This document shows positions 35,310 through 46,800 of a stretch of DNA of 64,000 nucleotides, piece after piece. Position numbers and translations under genes: made by a program. The stretch's first letter is position 1; the number at the start of each line of letters is the position of its first letter. The notes below the pieces were generated by a model, which saw only the letters and a program-made list of their open reading frames with translations, was not told the DNA's origin and searched no databases. Source of the DNA: Bromus sterilis (lineage: Eukaryota > Streptophyta > Magnoliopsida > Poales > Poaceae); the NCBI GenBank assembly GCA_950022295.1, contig OX465596.1, positions 120,632,501 through 120,696,500 of the forward strand, read 5' to 3'.

Positions 35310-35638
35310 TGCGATGCTTTAGTCTTCACAACAATCTTCTTGATTCTAACGTGTTTTTTCTGACTCTCCAACTGGTCAACCCGACACTCCCATTTTTGGA
35401 GATTTGCACGGAGTCGGTGCCAATTCTCTTATCTCTTCGCTTCATGTTCCAACCAGAAAATTTCTTTTGAATTTTTAGTCAAAGATCCGGTATTGCATTT
35501 ATGATTTCACTGCCCGAAACGTCTGGTGGAGGCATTGATATTGTGGTGGGAATCGAGGAGTCTTCCCATAAATGTTAGCTACCATGGGCAGTTCATCCAC
35601 GTTATTATGGAATTGATTGATCCTCTCCTCAGAACTGC
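35310..35638. other. A 3' terminal non-coding segment
   Basis: Partly homologous (35461-35600) to 59100-59224 in B on the opposite strand. The first 150 bp have no counterpart in the window. Confidence 0.6.
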
Positions 35639-35646
35639 TATAAATA
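35639..35646 (+). promoter_or_regulatory. TATA box of the antisense gene, copy A
   Basis: TATAAATA within CTATAAATAGCC, 70 bp before the ATG. Copy B has the same box at the same distance. Confidence 0.72.
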
Positions 35647-35716
35647 GCCATCGGGTAGTTTATCCTTTGAGTGCTCGCGTCTTCTTCTTCCTCTTCTCCC
35701 TTCGCTGCCTTTCTTC

Positions 35717-36311
35717 ATGGATCCCAAGGTAAGCGCTCGTGTTCCTTTGGCGGCCGATGATCCTGGCACCAGCGCAGGTGCTCGTGGTCGAGGCCATGGT
35801 CGTGGTCATGGCCGTGGGCAAGGTCGCAGCCGTGGTAGGGTAGGGGCAGAGGCGCGCGTACTACTTCTCCGTGTGAATATCCACCTTCTTCTCATGAGAG
35901 GGGTGAGTTCTTGATACATGTTTAGACGATCCGTCGCTGGGTCAAGCTTCCTGAGTCCTTTGCTCAACTTGTGATCGATTCCAGGCCTTCGGGTCTTTGG
36001 CTCCGCTCCGAGGGGTGTCCTCATGGACTCGTCTGGGTAGCTATACTAGATTTTCTAGCTACAACTCCATGTTCTTGTAGAAAGGTTGGAAAATTTTTCT
36101 TTGTTCCAGGAACATCTCGAGAGGAGATACCATTATCTTCAGATATGATGGTGGTGACACCTTGTGGGCCAGAATCTTCGATTTGGATGGTTACCGAGCC
36201 GGTTTCTGTATGGAGAGTTCCAGCAACAGCGATGAAGAATTCTACAATAATGAAGAGGAAGTTCAAGTCTCTTCATCTGAAGACGAATCCGACTCTGAAG
36301 ACGACGACTGA
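35717..36311 (+). pseudogene. Antisense accessory gene with B3-like domain, copy in A (frameshifted)
   Basis: Lies antisense to the A gag-pol. It starts M-D-P-K-V-S-A-R-V and continues into an RG-rich stretch, then P-P-S-S-H-E-R-G-E-F-L-I-H-V. The middle reads S-G-L-W-L-R-S-E-G-C-P-H-G, and the hallmark segment is GDTIIFRYDGGDTLWARIF. It ends in an acidic tail rich in Ser, Asp and Glu (S-E-D-E-S-D-S-E-D-D-D). Length is 595 bp against 594 bp in B. Frameshifts near 35840-35860 and 36040, plus a stop after L-I-H-V, break it. Unlike B, it keeps the Ser and Trp codons that are stops there. The pattern ...W...F...GD..+F.YDG......IF is that of the plant B3 DNA-binding fold, an assignment from pattern only. 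Confidence 0.75.
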
Positions 36312-36587
36312 AGTTGTAGTTTTTTTACTTAGTAGTATTTTGCCGACTTTGTCTTTTAATTTCCTGCAATGTAAGGCTCTTCCTTTTGATGTAAGGCTCG
36401 ACTGTTGATGAATGGAAACTTTAATTTTCCGTCGAGTCTATAAGTCAGCTGTATTCCTGACTTCGAATGTTTTTGCACAATGCATGAGAGCCGATATTTT
36501 TTGATAGTCTGTATCTGTAGCCCCCTGAGTCGATTCAGAATAGCCTTGTATCATTGATCGACTCATAGGATAGATCGACTTGTAGCC
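36312..36587. other. A 3' region after antisense gene
   Basis: AT-rich, probably the 3' untranslated part of the antisense gene, with repeated tgtaaggctc words near 36370-36400. Nothing else seen. Confidence 0.5.
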
Positions 36588-36920
36588 CTCATGAGTTGGT
36601 GTGGTCACGTTGTGTGCCGTACCAAGTCATATAATTTTGAAGTAATACTCCCCAAGAGTTGGTATGATCATTATGACGTCGTGCCAAATCTTGAAGAAGA
36701 TTTTTTTTGAAGTGTTACTTCCTCAAGAGTCGGTGTATGCATCTGGGTGCTGTACCGAGTCATTGCTTGAGAAGAAACTTTAAAGTGTAGTCCCCAAGAG
36801 TCGGCACGAACATCATTGCGTCGTGTCGGGTCTTTGAGAAGATTTTATTTTTGAAGTACAGTCCTCATGAGTCGGTATATGCATCTGGGAGCTGTGCTGA
36901 GTCGCGTAGTTCCAACTTTT
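36588..36920. repeat. Tandem repeat, about 71-bp unit, five copies (A)
   Basis: Units begin c(t/c)c(a)(a/t)gagt(t/c)ggt at 36588, 36650, 36721, 36792 and 36863 and include ...gaagattttttttgaagt. The counterpart in B is near 57779-58100. Confidence 0.75.
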
Positions 36921-37487
36921 ATCTGTGAGAAAAAAATGGTTATTGTTAATTGAGTATGATGCTTTATATGCAAGAATGAAATTAAAAGGCTAGTAGAAGT
37001 CGACATAGACCTCATCTTCTCGCGTTGAAAGAGATTATTGGTTCAGGAGTCAAAACTGCTCTGTAAAACTGTCTTATATAACTAGCGTGCCCGGTTCTTA
37101 GGACTAAATTCGATAGGCGTTTTTGTGTAAGCCCCCAAAGTTTAGACCAACCGGGTTCACGTTAGTCATATGAGCTTGAGTTATACAGGCTGAACGTCGT
37201 GGTTGGCAAATTCATGTATATGCCGGGATTTATTTGGTTAAGAGTTGATGGGTTCCATCGAACTCCCCTACTTCCCCTGACTAAGTCATACACTTGAGAA
37301 GTTTTACATATATATGTCGGATTCTCTGTCAAGAGTCGATGAGTGTCATCGGGCTCCCCGATTCGCCTGACTAAGTACCCAGGTCTCTGAGAAAAGGTGT
37401 AAAAATATGTAACTGATGTAATAAGATGCAATATGTATAAAAGTTTATGCAATATGAGAGTTGATTTTATGCATAAGTGTGGTGAGA
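36921..37487. other. A 3' region between tandem arrays
   Basis: Non-coding, homologous to 57171-57770 of B on the opposite strand. Confidence 0.6.
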
Positions 37488-37754
37488 TCCGGTGCGACGA
37501 GATTCGACTTTAAATGTGGCGAAAGCCCAGTGCGATGAAAATCGACTTTGTTTATGGCGAAAGCCGGTTGCGATGAAAATCGACTTTATGGAAAAAGTCT
37601 GTTTGCGATGAAAATCGACTTTATGGCGAAAGCCTATTTCCGATGAGAATCAACATTATGGCGAAAGCCTATCTGCGATGAGAATCGACTTAATGGCGAA
37701 AGCCTAATGCGATGAGAATCGACTTATTAATTTAAACATGGCGAAAGCCCAATG

Positions 37755-37756
<2 letters not shown>
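37488..37756. repeat. Tandem repeat, about 30-45-bp unit, eight copies (A)
   Basis: Units of the form ggcgaaagcc-n-tgcgatgaraatcgactt-at. The array continues past the X insert at 43831-43860. The counterpart in B is at 56929-57170 on the other strand. Confidence 0.85.

Positions 37757-37789
<33 letters not shown>
37757..37789. repeat. (TA)n microsatellite at left edge of X1
   Basis: 33 bp of alternating TA. B has only a short tatatata at the matching place (56954-56961), so the tract probably grew from it. Confidence 0.9.
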
Positions 37790-37792
<3 letters not shown>

Positions 37793-37965
37793 CCGGTCTA
37801 TTCTGATATCGATGTCAGAATAACTATTCTGACAACATTCTGAACTACATCGTATCGCAAAAGAGAACCACACTGCTGAATTCGGAGCACTGCAGTTCGG
37901 GTAAAACAGAACCGCATGCACCGTTTTCGCGATAACTTTTTAACCGTTGGTCGAAATTGAGCGTA

Positions 37966-38490
37966 TGATACACCGTTGGATTCGTATGGAAAAGGAGCAT
38001 CTTCCGTATGTTGAGCACTTCCCCCGGTTCTTCACGGATTAAGAGAAGTTTCGAAAATGGTGCGGCGACCCACGTTCACAGCGGGCGTATTTTCGCGATT
38101 TCTCTTAAACCGTTCATCGGAATGATGCAATTGATATACCGTTGGAAATATATCGATCAGGCGCTCCATCCATATGTATAACACTTTGTCTAATTCGCTA
38201 TGGATTTAAAATAAATGTAGCCGCAAAAAAATGCAACAACTATGTTTTTCGTTTTCGGATCTTGTAGAGAGTAGAACTTTTTAACCGCTTGTCCGATAGA
38301 TGCGTATGATACACCATTGGATTAGTCTAGAGTAGTAGATTAATCCATATGTTGAACACTTTTCAATATTCCACACGGTTTTGAAGTAATTTTGAAAAAC
38401 GGTGTTGCTGTCCTCTTTTGGACAACGGGAGTTTTTGCTTAAATTCGTTTGATTCATTCGTCCAATTTATGCAATTGATACACCATTGGA
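37966..38490. repeat. Four units of a roughly 170-bp repeat in X1
   Basis: Cores at about 37966, 38131, 38305 and 38476, each (t)GATAYACCRTTGGA preceded by ttaaccgnttgtcngaa. Confidence 0.75.
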
Positions 38491-39379
38491 TAGCTATCAT
38501 CGAGGCGCTCCATTTGTATGTAAAACACATCCTCTAATGCCTTACGGTTTAAAAGTTGTGTCGATTTTGGTAAATCGCGGAACTCCGTTCTTCGCGGACC
38601 CGGAATCGACGACGTGAACTGCATTCGCCGGGGCAACCGCACCGCATCCGACGGGCAAGCGCACTGCATTAGCGGCGAACAGAAATGCATGTGTTTTGTC
38701 GCGGAATAAAAATCGGCAAAGCGAACTGCATCCGTCGGACGCCGATTGCATTCATCGACGAAGAGAACTGCATATGACTTTTTAAATTATTTATGAGAAC
38801 TTCAAAGTTCGCTTCGGGGGAAGTTAACCGCGAGTACAAACCTAGCGCACTGCAACATTTTTCAGTAAGTTGCATCAATACACCAAGCGCACTACAATGT
38901 TAATAAAGCAAACAACACGTGATTAAATTGCTCTACATCACACGGACAAGTGAGCTGCAACTTTTGTACATTGCATCAATAGAAAACCGCACTACAATAT
39001 AATGAATCGCAAATATAATGAACCATGAACCACAAAACTAGAAATTAGTGAACTACATCTGGAAAAAATAAACTGCATCATTTTATTAGAAAGTGAACCA
39101 CATAGGCGAGGCCAAGTGAACAAAAATTGACACATGAAAATATATAAACAATATGCACAAAAGGCACAACTTTAACACTATAGCCGAGCTGCATCACTCA
39201 TCGAAGAGGCATATCATCCACACCAAAAACTGAACCGCAATTGTGCAACTTATATTCGCAGAAATGAATAGCAAAACAGCCACATCGCGTGAACTGCACA
39301 GGTTCTTCTCAACAAGAAAAAAAGAACTCCACATGAGCCTGGAGTTGGAGATCCCCATCATCTTCACATGCACTTCACT

Positions 39380-40030
39380 GCATTTGAGGACGGGTGGTGG
39401 CCACCGGGATCCGTCGCCTTGGTCGCTGGGCCTGGCTCCGCGGCTGGGGAAGTGGAGCACCGTGGTCGGGGGACGGTTGCTGGGAGGAGAAGGCTGGGGC
39501 CAACGGCGGGATCCCGGGGGAGGCCAGCTCGAACGCGGGATGGCGGCGCCAGAGGCCGATCCGGCGAGATCCGACACCGGTAGGGGCGCAGTGGTGGGGA
39601 GGCGCGGCGTTCACGGGATCCAGTCCCCTTCTTCGTCCGATAGGGGATCCACTTGGCGGCGGAGAGAGATCTTCGGAGGGTGGCCGACGGCGTGGGGAGG
39701 CAGAGCGCGGTGGTGTTGGAGGTCAGGCGGCACGTGGTGGTGTTTGTTTTGGCTAGTAGGGGACGACAAGGGGGGAGGTGCCCGTGAAGGCGTCCATGGC
39801 GGCGCCGCCACTGACGTGGTCAGGATTCGTGGGAGCACCGGGCTTCCATATCCGAAGACATGGCGCGGAGGAGGCCAGGGAACCGGCGCGCGGCGTGGGG
39901 CGGGGTGGCCGGCGCGCCGCGGTGGGAGGGGTGGGGAGTTCATGCGTGGGGAGGTTCGTGCGGGGGCAGGGGGGCATAAGATCGTGGTAGGTGGGAGGAA
40001 GTAAAAAGGAGCGGGCCCGGTGCGTTGGAG
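39380..40030. other. GC-rich block in X1
   Basis: Strongly GC- and CpG-rich, with open frames on both strands, as such composition gives by chance. It could be a captured gene fragment, but no domain was recognised. X2 has a block of similar composition in the same place (42960-43690). Confidence 0.5.
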
Positions 40031-40131
40031 TTTCTTTCCGTTCATGCATTCGTTTCGGGGTTTTTTTGATTGGAGGTGTTGGCAGAATAAGTTGTTAGAA
40101 TAACACTTAAGGGGTGTTGTTAGAATAAACC

Positions 40132-40133
<2 letters not shown>

Positions 40134-40176
<43 letters not shown>
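40134..40176. repeat. (CA)n(TA)n microsatellite between X1 and X3
   Basis: CA repeats 40134-40164 running into TA repeats 40165-40176. Confidence 0.92.
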
Positions 40177-40177
<1 letters not shown>

Positions 40178-41399
40178 GAATAATATTCTGCAATAATCTT
40201 GTACTGCCCGAGATGACGACCTGGTACTTCTTCTGTAAAACACTACCGTACTTCTTTTTTTCTAAAGCCGGTACTACTTTTATGTCTGTGTGTAGTAATT
40301 TAATCGTAGATTCTAAACCGTTAATCGGAATTGCGCAAATGATATACCGTTGGAAAGATACAGAAAATTCCCAACTTGTTTGCATTGTGAATTTTTTTAA
40401 AATAGATTTTTTATTATGAATTTAAAAAAACACAAATTGTCACAAGATGATTGAAAAGTGTTTTCAACGAAATTGTTTACTCACTCCTCGAAATTGTACA
40501 AATGATATACCGTTGGAAAGCTACTGAAATTTCCAAACGTTTTTATGTTTTAATTTTTTTCAAATTTTACATAATTTTGAAGCAGGTTTGAAAATATCGA
40601 GTTTCATCTAAAATAGACGAACAGTAATTTGATATTAATTTTTTAACCACTTCTCGGAATAGAGAAAATGATATACCGTTGGAAAGCTACTGAAATTTAC
40701 AAATGTTTTGATGTTTTAAGTTTTTTCAAATTATGCATAGTTTTTTAATAGTTTTGAAAATACTAAAAATAAAATATTTGAAAAGATGATAATTGATGTT
40801 CATTTGACCTCGGAATGATGCAAATGATATGGCGTTGGAAAGGTATTGAAAATTAGCAACTTTTTCGTGTTTTAACATTTTTCCAATTCTTCACGAATTT
40901 TGAACAATATTCAAAATAACAAGAATTTTCCTGTTCCAAGGAAACATAGTATTGTATTTCTGTGAAATATGAGTTTCGTACTGCCGGATAATAAAAACAT
41001 TCTTGTACTGCTCGGAATGAGTAAATTGTATTACTCATATTTTTTTCATAAAACTCAGCCGCACTCGACATGTATCATGTATTTTCTGTGGAATATGAGT
41101 TTTGTACTGCCCGTAATAACGATCTGTTACTGCTTTTGTATACCACTTTGGTACTTCTTTTTTAGTAACGCGGTACTGCCTTTTCGTACCTGTGTAGGAA
41201 TTCACTAATACATTCTAAACCTTTAATCGAAATTGCACAAATGATATAGAGTTAGAAAACTACCAAAAATCCTCAACTTTTCCATACTATAACTTTCTTC
41301 AATATTTATTTTTTTATTATAAATTTTAATTGTATTGCATAGCAATAAATCGGCATGTACTGCTTTTTTTTATTTGTAATTTGTACTTCTTTAATCCGT
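40177..41399. mobile_element. X3: partial relative of X1/X2
   Basis: Starts agaataatattctgcaataat. It carries the same core (ATGATATACCGTTGGAAAG) at about 40339, 40502, 40669 and 40826 and a decayed one at 41240, plus gtactgcccg/gtacttctt words. No GC-rich end; probably truncated by X2. Confidence 0.5.
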
Positions 41400-41414
41400 T
41401 ATATATATATATAT
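41400..41414. repeat. Short (TA)n tract before X2
   Basis: 15 bp of alternating TA directly before attctgacgatgtcag. Confidence 0.85.
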
Positions 41415-43805
41415 TCTGACGATGTCAGAATAACTATTCTGACAACATTCCGAACTGCAGTATTTTCGCAAAGAGAACCACACTGCTGAATTCGAAGCAC
41501 TGCAGTTCGGGTAAAACAGAACCACATGCACCGTTTTCGCGAAAACTTTTGAACCGTTGGTCGGAATTGAGCGTTTGATACACCGTTGGATTCGTATGGA
41601 AAAGGAGCATCTTTCGTATGTTGAACACTTCCCCCGATTCTTAACGGATTAAGAGAAGTTTCGAAAATGGTGCGGCGATGCACTTTCGCAGCTGAAGTTT
41701 TTTCGCGATTTCTCTTAAACTGTTCATCGGAATGATGCAAATGATATACCATTGGAAATATTTCGATCAGTCGCTCCATCCATATGTAGAACACTTTGTC
41801 TAATTCGCTACGGATTTGAGATAAATCTACCCGCAAAAAAACGCAGCAACTCTGTTTTTTGTTTTCGGATCTTGTAGAGAGTAGAACTTTTTAACCGCTT
41901 GTCCGATCGATGCGTATGATACACCGTTGGATTCGTTTGGAGTAGTAGACTAAACCATATGTTGAACACTTTTCCATATTCCACACGGTTTTTAAGTAAT
42001 TTGAAAAATGGTGTTGCTGCCCTCTTTTGGGTAGCGGGAGTTTTTGGTTAAATTCGTTTGATTCGTTCGTCCGATTGATGCAATTGATACACCATTGGAT
42101 AGCTATCGTCGATGCGCTCCATTTGTATGTAAAACACATCCTCTAATTCCTTACGGTTTAAAAGTTGTGTCGATTTTAGTAAATCGTGGAACTCCGTTCT
42201 TCGCGGACCCGGAATCGACGACGTGAACTGCATTCGCCGGGGCAACCACACTGCATTATCGCCAGAAAGAACTCACATGTTTTTCGCGGAACAAAAAATC
42301 GGCGAGTGAACTGCATCCGCGGGGCACCAGATTGCATCCGACAGACAAGCGCACTGCATTATCGCAAAACAAAATTGCACGTGTTTTTCACGGATCCGAA
42401 ATCGGGGGAAGCGAACTACATCCTTTAGAGGCCGGTTGCATTTATCGGCAGAGAGAACTGCACTTATTTTAATATGTTTTTACAATTTTATATATAAAAC
42501 AATTTGCTAGAGAACCGTATTTTGCAAAATTCATTCAATGGTGAAGCGTACTACATTAAATAGAAAATCACACTACATCAGTCAAGCAAGCGAACAACAT
42601 GATTTTAGTTGTTTCCTAACATTTTTTGCACTTTTACATCGGAGGCAAGTGCACATCATTACTCTCAAAAGTGGACCACATCACTCTCAAAAGTGAACCT
42701 TTTGTCATTTTGGGAAGTTTTTTCAATGAATGACAAAGATTTTTTACACCGAGCTTCCAACTACACCTGTAATTTAACAGTAGCATGGCGCACTGCAAAA
42801 CTACAAAGAATCACATACACAAAAATGCGAACTGCATCTGAAAATGATTCCTATCTTTGTTGGAATCAACATCACAAAACTACAAAAAATTATATACACA
42901 AAATGTCAACCGCATCTAAAAGACCGGTTAACCACTCCCAAAAGCGCACTGCAAAAATCAATTCGATCATGGAGACGTCAACTGGACGGCAACCGACTTG
43001 CCTGGCGCACTGCAACTCTGGGGCGCCTGGACCACAAGGGAGAAGGGGGCGCTCGTATGAGGCAGACGGGCCCCTGAGGATCCACCGGTTGCGCCGGATA
43101 TGCCGGCCCGGATCCGCCGGTCGCGTCGGAGTTTCTGGCGGCCGCGCGCTCTAGTAGAGGCGCGGGATGGAGGTGGGGGCCGAGCCCGATGCAGGAGGAA
43201 GGGGGAGCGGAGACCATGGCGGTGCGGGCGAGGCCACCTCTACGATGATGGACGTGACCTCCATTGCCGCCTCACGCGTCAGCACTTACGACCTCTCCAT
43301 GACCAAGGCCAGCACGAAGTCCCGCGCAGGCGAGCTAGACGGGCAGGAGCAGGATCCAGCCGGGTCTTTGTAGGGAACGCAGCAAGGGGGTGGGGTAGGG
43401 AGCCCCGGGGCCGCCGTAATGGCACCTCGATGCAAGAGGGTATGGCCCAGTGACAGAGCGCTGGAAGGTGGGGGGGTTGGATGTCGGCTCGGATCTGGCG
43501 CGAGGGGGCGCTGACACTTGAAGGAAGTAAAGGGCGCGGCCGAGGCGGTGGTGGAGTGGGGGCGCCGGTGACTTGTTGCGGTCGGGCTGGGGGGGGGGGG
43601 GTTGGTGCGCGGCGGAGGGGAGGGAGGTCGGGTGGAGGAGATGAGACTGGGTGCGTGGGGGGAGATGATAAGGTGCGGGTGGGGTTTATTTTTATTTTTT
43701 GCGGACTGCTCGGTTAGTCTGTAGCTCCGCATCGGTACTGTTGGCAGAATAAGAGATGTTGTTAGAATAAGACTCTTAAGGGGTGTTGTTAGAATTGACC
43801 CACCC
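41414..43805. mobile_element. X2: second copy of the X element
   Basis: Same orientation and layout as X1. The 41414-42240 part matches 37797-38635 closely. Cores are at about 41571, 41739, 41914 and 42085, then gaactgcatc-type words, a GC-rich block, and the ending ggcagaataag...gttagaataag...ggggtgttgttagaat. It is followed by a TA tract. Length (2.39 kb) is near X1 (2.34 kb); the inner parts differ. Confidence 0.55.
42960..43690. other. GC-rich block in X2
   Basis: GC- and G-run-rich (ten or more consecutive G near 43590), no recognised domain. Confidence 0.5.
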
Positions 43806-43830
43806 TATATATATATATATATATATATAT
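43806..43830. repeat. (TA)n microsatellite at right edge of X2
   Basis: 25 bp of TA, then gcgaaatccggtgcgatgaa, which resumes the A tandem array. Confidence 0.9.
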
Positions 43831-43884
43831 GCGAAATCCGGTGCGATGAATGTCGACTTATGTACAATAGTGTTTCTGTTCTAC

Positions 43885-46800
43885 TCAAGTATAATATGGA
43901 CGGAGTTGTGCGATGTTCCACGGCCTGGGAGTCTCGTCCATAGATGTGTGTGACTTTGCCTTCTTGCGTATATCAACCAGGTAGTAGGATCCATTGTACA
44001 GGTTCTTGCTGACCACAAACGGTCCTTCCCATGGAGAAGATAACTTGTGCATTCCATCCTTTTCTGTATGAGGCGGAGCACTAAGTCACCTTCCTGGAAA
44101 GTCCGACTTCTGATCGTCGCAGATCTTGTTGGTAGATAGCCGACTGATCTGCTGCTAGTTCTCGTTTCTCATCGAGAACATCCAGGGCGTCCTGCCTCGC
44201 TTTTTCATTGTCGGCTTTCACATAAGCTGTGACCCTTGGTGAGTCCTGACGGATGTCATTTGGGAGAACGACTTATGCTCCATAGACTAGGAAGAAGGGT
44301 GTATAACCTGTTGACCTGTTAGGGATCATCCTGATACTCCACAATACTGAGCGTAATTCATCCTCCCAGCAACCTGACTTCCTTTCAAAAGGAACAAAGA
44401 GTCAGGGTTTTATGCCTCGGAGCAACTCTTGGTTGGCTCTCTCGGCTTGTCCATTGGCCTGTGGATGAGCCACTGACGCAAGGTAGAGTCGGATGTGCTC
44501 GTTTTGATAGAATCGTTGCATAACCCCCTCAGATAGGTCAGACCCATTATCAGTGATGATGCTGTGGGGGTAGACGAATCTGTATATTATCTTTTTCAAG
44601 AATTTTAACGCCTTTGCTGCATCGCATTTACTGACCGGCTCTGCCTCGACCCCTTGGTGAACTTATCAACTGCCACCAGCAAGTGTGTATTCTTGTTGGC
44701 TGACCTTTTGAAAGGTCCCGCCATATCAAGCTCCCACACCCAAAGGTCCAAGTGATGGGGATCATCCTGAGTTCTTGAGCAGGCACATGAGTGTGCTTGG
44801 CATAACGCTGACACCCGTCGCATTTATTGACTATATCCTCTGCGCCCGCATGTGTTGTGGGTCAGTATAATCCGTGTCTGTAGGCTTTAGCTACCAGCGA
44901 ACGAGAGCCGGCATGATGCCCACAGTCTCCAGAGTGTATCTCATTAAGTATTTATATGCCTTCGTATGGTGACACACATCTTTGAAAGATGTATGCAGGG
45001 CTTCGCCGATGTAACTCACCGTTGATGAGTACAAAAGATTTGCTTCTCGTGACAATTTTCCTGGCCTGTACCTCGTCAGTGGGTATAATTCCCCGGGTCT
45101 TGTAATCCAAATAAGGCACGACCCATACGGGGGTAGCATGTATTGCGGCCACCAGATCCGGTTTTGGATCCGGCTCTGCTATGTCTTGCTCCGTTGGTAT
45201 TTGCACGAACGGCTTTGTTAGGACGTCAAGAAACACATTTGATGGAACTGGCTTTCGTTGAGAGCCGAGCCGGGATAGGGCGTCTACAACTTCGTTTAGC
45301 TTGCGCTCCACATAATCCAGTTGGTATCCATCAAAGAAACCGACTTGTCTTTCTACCTCACGCCGATAGGCTGCCATGGTGGCATCTTTGGAGTTCCACC
45401 TTCCCGACACTTGCTGAGAAACAAGGTCGTAATCGCCATAGCATCGGATCCGGATTATGTTCATCTCACGAGCCAGCCGCAGCCCATGGAGCAGAGCCTC
45501 ATATTCTGCTGCATTGTTGGTGCAAGTAATCTGTAGCTGCAAGACATAGCAAAATTGTTCTCCTTTGGGAGAGGTAAGGACCACACCGGCTCCTGACCCT
45601 TGAAGCTGCCGGCTCCCATCAAAGTGCATTGTCCCGTATTTGGTAACTGCCTTTTCTGGGGTGCTTGGATCTCTGTCCAGTCATTGATGAAGTCGACCAT
45701 CGCCTGAGATTTGATGGTCGTGCGTGGTTCATATTTGATGTGGTAAGCCCCCCAACTCTATAGCCCACTTTGCAATCCTTCCCGTGTCCTCCCGGTTCTG
45801 GATGATATCCGCAAGCGGTGCTGAGCTGACTACAGGTATGGAGTGCTGCTGGAATTAATGCTTGAGCTTCCGACTCGCCATGAATACACCAAGGACCAGC
45901 TTATACCAGTGAGGGTAACGTTGCTTTGATGAAGCCAAGACTTCACTAACATAATAGACTGACCTCTGCAAAGGGTGCTCTTTACCGGCTTCCATACGTT
46001 CAACCACAACCACAACATTGACTGCTTGATTGTTGGAAGAAATATAGAGTAGCATCGGCTCTTTTGGCTTAGGAGCTGCCAGGATTGGGGCCTGGGACAA
46101 TTGTTTCTTCAATTCTTCTAGAGCTTGATCAGCTTCATTGTCCCATACGAATTTCTCCGACTTTAGTAAGAGCAGGTATAGTGGGTTCGCTTTTTCTCCA
46201 AGTCGGCTTATGAACCGACTCAGGGCAGCTACACACCCTTTGAGCCGTTGGACTCCTTTCACCGAGGCCAGCTTCTGGAGAGCCATAATAGCGTTGATTT
46301 TCTTCGGGTTTGCCTTGATTCCTCTCTTTGATACTATGTATACGAGGAGCTTTCCTGCAGGGACCCCAAAGGTGCACTTGGCCGGGTTTAGCTTCATTTG
46401 ATATTTGCACAGATTCTTGAAGGTTTCCAGGAGGTCGCTGATGAGTGAGTCGGCGACCTGAGACTTGATGACTATGTCGTCCACATAAGCGTGCACATTG
46501 CGCCCAATTTGCTCCTTGAGGCAGTTCTGCACCGTTCGCTGATATGTGGCCCCTGCATTCTTCAAGCCGAAAGGCATAGAAGTGTAGCAGTATATCCCTA
46601 AGGGAGTAATAAAAGATGTTTTCTCCTGGTCTTCTAGAGCCATCTTGATCTGATGATAGCCAGAGTAGGCATCGAGAAAGCACAGGGGCTCGCATCCCCC
46701 AGTAGAATCGATGATTTGATCATTGCGAGGTAGTGCGAAGGGATCCTTTGGGCAGGCCTTGTTTAAGTCGGTGTAGTCAATGCACATACGCCAAGTCCCA

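Larger units (their letters stand above)
37790..40133. mobile_element. X1: unclassified element, possibly non-autonomous DNA transposon
   Basis: Begins near tattctgat...gatgtcagaataactattctgac and ends gttggcagaataag...ttgttagaataa. The motif TATTCTRACAAC recurs at the start and, inverted, at the end. Inside are four roughly 170-bp units with core TGATACACCGTTGGA (37966-38490), then many gaactgcatc/gcactgcatt words (38600-39300), then a GC-rich block (39380-40030). No transposase frame. X2 has the same order. Confidence 0.55.

Noticed and set aside
37488..37756. Regular short repeats resembling a CRISPR array
   Set aside because: Units abut without unique spacers and are also in B; plant retroelement minisatellite.
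39243..40004. 253-codon frame in X1 and overlapping minus-strand frames as genes
   Set aside because: Strong GC bias gives open frames on both strands; low-complexity Gly/Arg/Pro product, no domain, and not kept in X2.
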